Source: Campylobacter concisus (GTDB lineage Bacteria; Campylobacterota; Campylobacteria; Campylobacterales; Campylobacteraceae). From it: a stretch of 64,000 nucleotides of DNA. Shown piece by piece: positions 63,676-64,000 of this stretch (its first letter is position 1; each line of letters opens with the position of its first letter). Location: positions 44,328-108,327 of the forward strand of contig NZ_JAAKZC010000007.1 in the NCBI RefSeq assembly GCF_015230015.1, read 5' to 3'. The translations under genes were made by a program, and so were the position numbers. A model generated the notes under the pieces. It worked only from the letters and a program-made list of their open reading frames with translations. It was not told where the DNA came from and made no database searches.

Positions 63676-64000
63676 GCTTTTACCTTCGTCCTCTCATCAA
63701 ATTCTTTTAAAACGTTCATTATTTTACTTGCTAGTCCCTCAAGCGAGTGATCCTTTTTAAGCTCTAAATTTCTAAGCTTTAAAATCCTAGCTAGTATATC
63801 TTTTAGATCTTTCTTACCAGATAGTATCTCATCATAATAAGCCTTTGGTATGCCTATCTCACTTCTATCTTGTTTTGTAAGTATTAATGAACTTTTATAC
63901 ACACTAAGAGCCTCGTCAGTTATCCTTGTTGTGCCACCTTGTAGCACAAGACCTTGCTCGTTTTTTAAAAATGCTACAAAGATTTGCTCCTTTGTATAGC
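63672..64000 (-). CDS. Unknown protein, C-terminal part (cut by window end)
   Basis: At least 108 residues; the frame stays open to the right edge, so the true start is outside the window. The visible part reads YTKEQIFVAFLKNEQGLVLQ and continues to a helical, lysine-rich end (ILARILKLRNLELKKDHSLEGL). No membrane segment or motif is recognised. It ends tail-to-tail with recO, sharing 3 bases. I cannot assign a function. Confidence 0.65.
   Translation of the reverse strand, partial: YTKEQIFVAFLKNEQGLVLQGGTTRITDEALSVYKSSLILTKQDRSEIGIPKAYYDEILSGKKDLKDILARILKLRNLELKKDHSLEGLASKIMNVLKEFDERTKVKA

Overview
The window is ordinary core chromosome of a Campylobacter, probably of the C. concisus/curvus/rectus side of the genus. 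The evidence is low G+C DNA full of AAATTT words, TATAAT -10 boxes often preceded by TTTG, and dense gene strings with ATGA/TAATG overlaps. Gene order also matches runs I recall from C. jejuni: amiA-NMO-tyrS-spoT-rpoZ-pyrH-(M23)-ftsX-ftsE-trmB-flpA-(RluD-like)/rodA; serA-x-rpsA-ispH-aroA-pheT-pheS/HIT; argH...pckA-pycB-(Na+ symporters)/atpE; and rimP-rbfA-infB-ylxR-thrB-tsaB-lpxC-M23-tyrA/bamA-accD-rlmH-dksA-x-dus-recO. I see no prophage, insertion sequence, CRISPR array, rRNA operon or restriction cassette.

Layout. 1-12,057 (minus): one long string of housekeeping and envelope genes. It holds an FtsEX pair, an EnvC-like protein with a degenerate LytM domain, and (cut by the window start) an AMIN-type amidase, so a whole septal wall-splitting module may lie in one string. 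The fibronectin-type-III lipoprotein gene flpA is broken by one extra base. rodA diverges at 12,103. 13,206-23,661 (minus): a DUF4304 gene with an apparent one-base loss near its 3' end, then efp, serA, rpsA, ispH, aroA, pheT and pheS, with a HIT-family gene diverging. 24,214-26,743 (minus): a soluble CZB chemoreceptor and argH.

27,012-34,468 is the more variable part. It has a small coiled-coil protein behind what looks like a sigma-28 (FliA) promoter, a tight acetyltransferase-CopZ-CopA-TorD-like operon, then yebC, a cyclophilin, dctA and an Asp/Glu racemase. 34,833-44,356 (minus) holds pckA, pycB, a DctQM TRAP permease pair without a binding protein, and three tandem neurotransmitter:sodium-symporter-type genes. 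Together with dctA this suggests uptake of C4-dicarboxylates and amino acids feeding oxaloacetate/PEP metabolism. 44,562-45,920 (plus): atpE, tRNA-Leu(GAG) and a ferritin-like/VIT1 iron exporter.

45,917-56,905 (minus): ribD, fhs, then a translation-initiation block (rimP, rbfA, infB, ylxR), thrB, tsaB (no ATG/GTG/TTG start visible), lpxC, an active-site-intact M23 peptidase and tyrA. 56,995-63,675 (plus): bamA, accD, rlmH, dksA, an unknown membrane protein, dus and recO. A partial unknown gene on the minus strand closes the window. The only gene-free stretch over 300 bases, 34,469-34,832, carries several hairpins. No clearly novel multi-gene system was found. The best leads are the FtsEX/EnvC/amidase string, the sigma-28-linked small protein, the copper operon with a TorD-like member, and the two indels.
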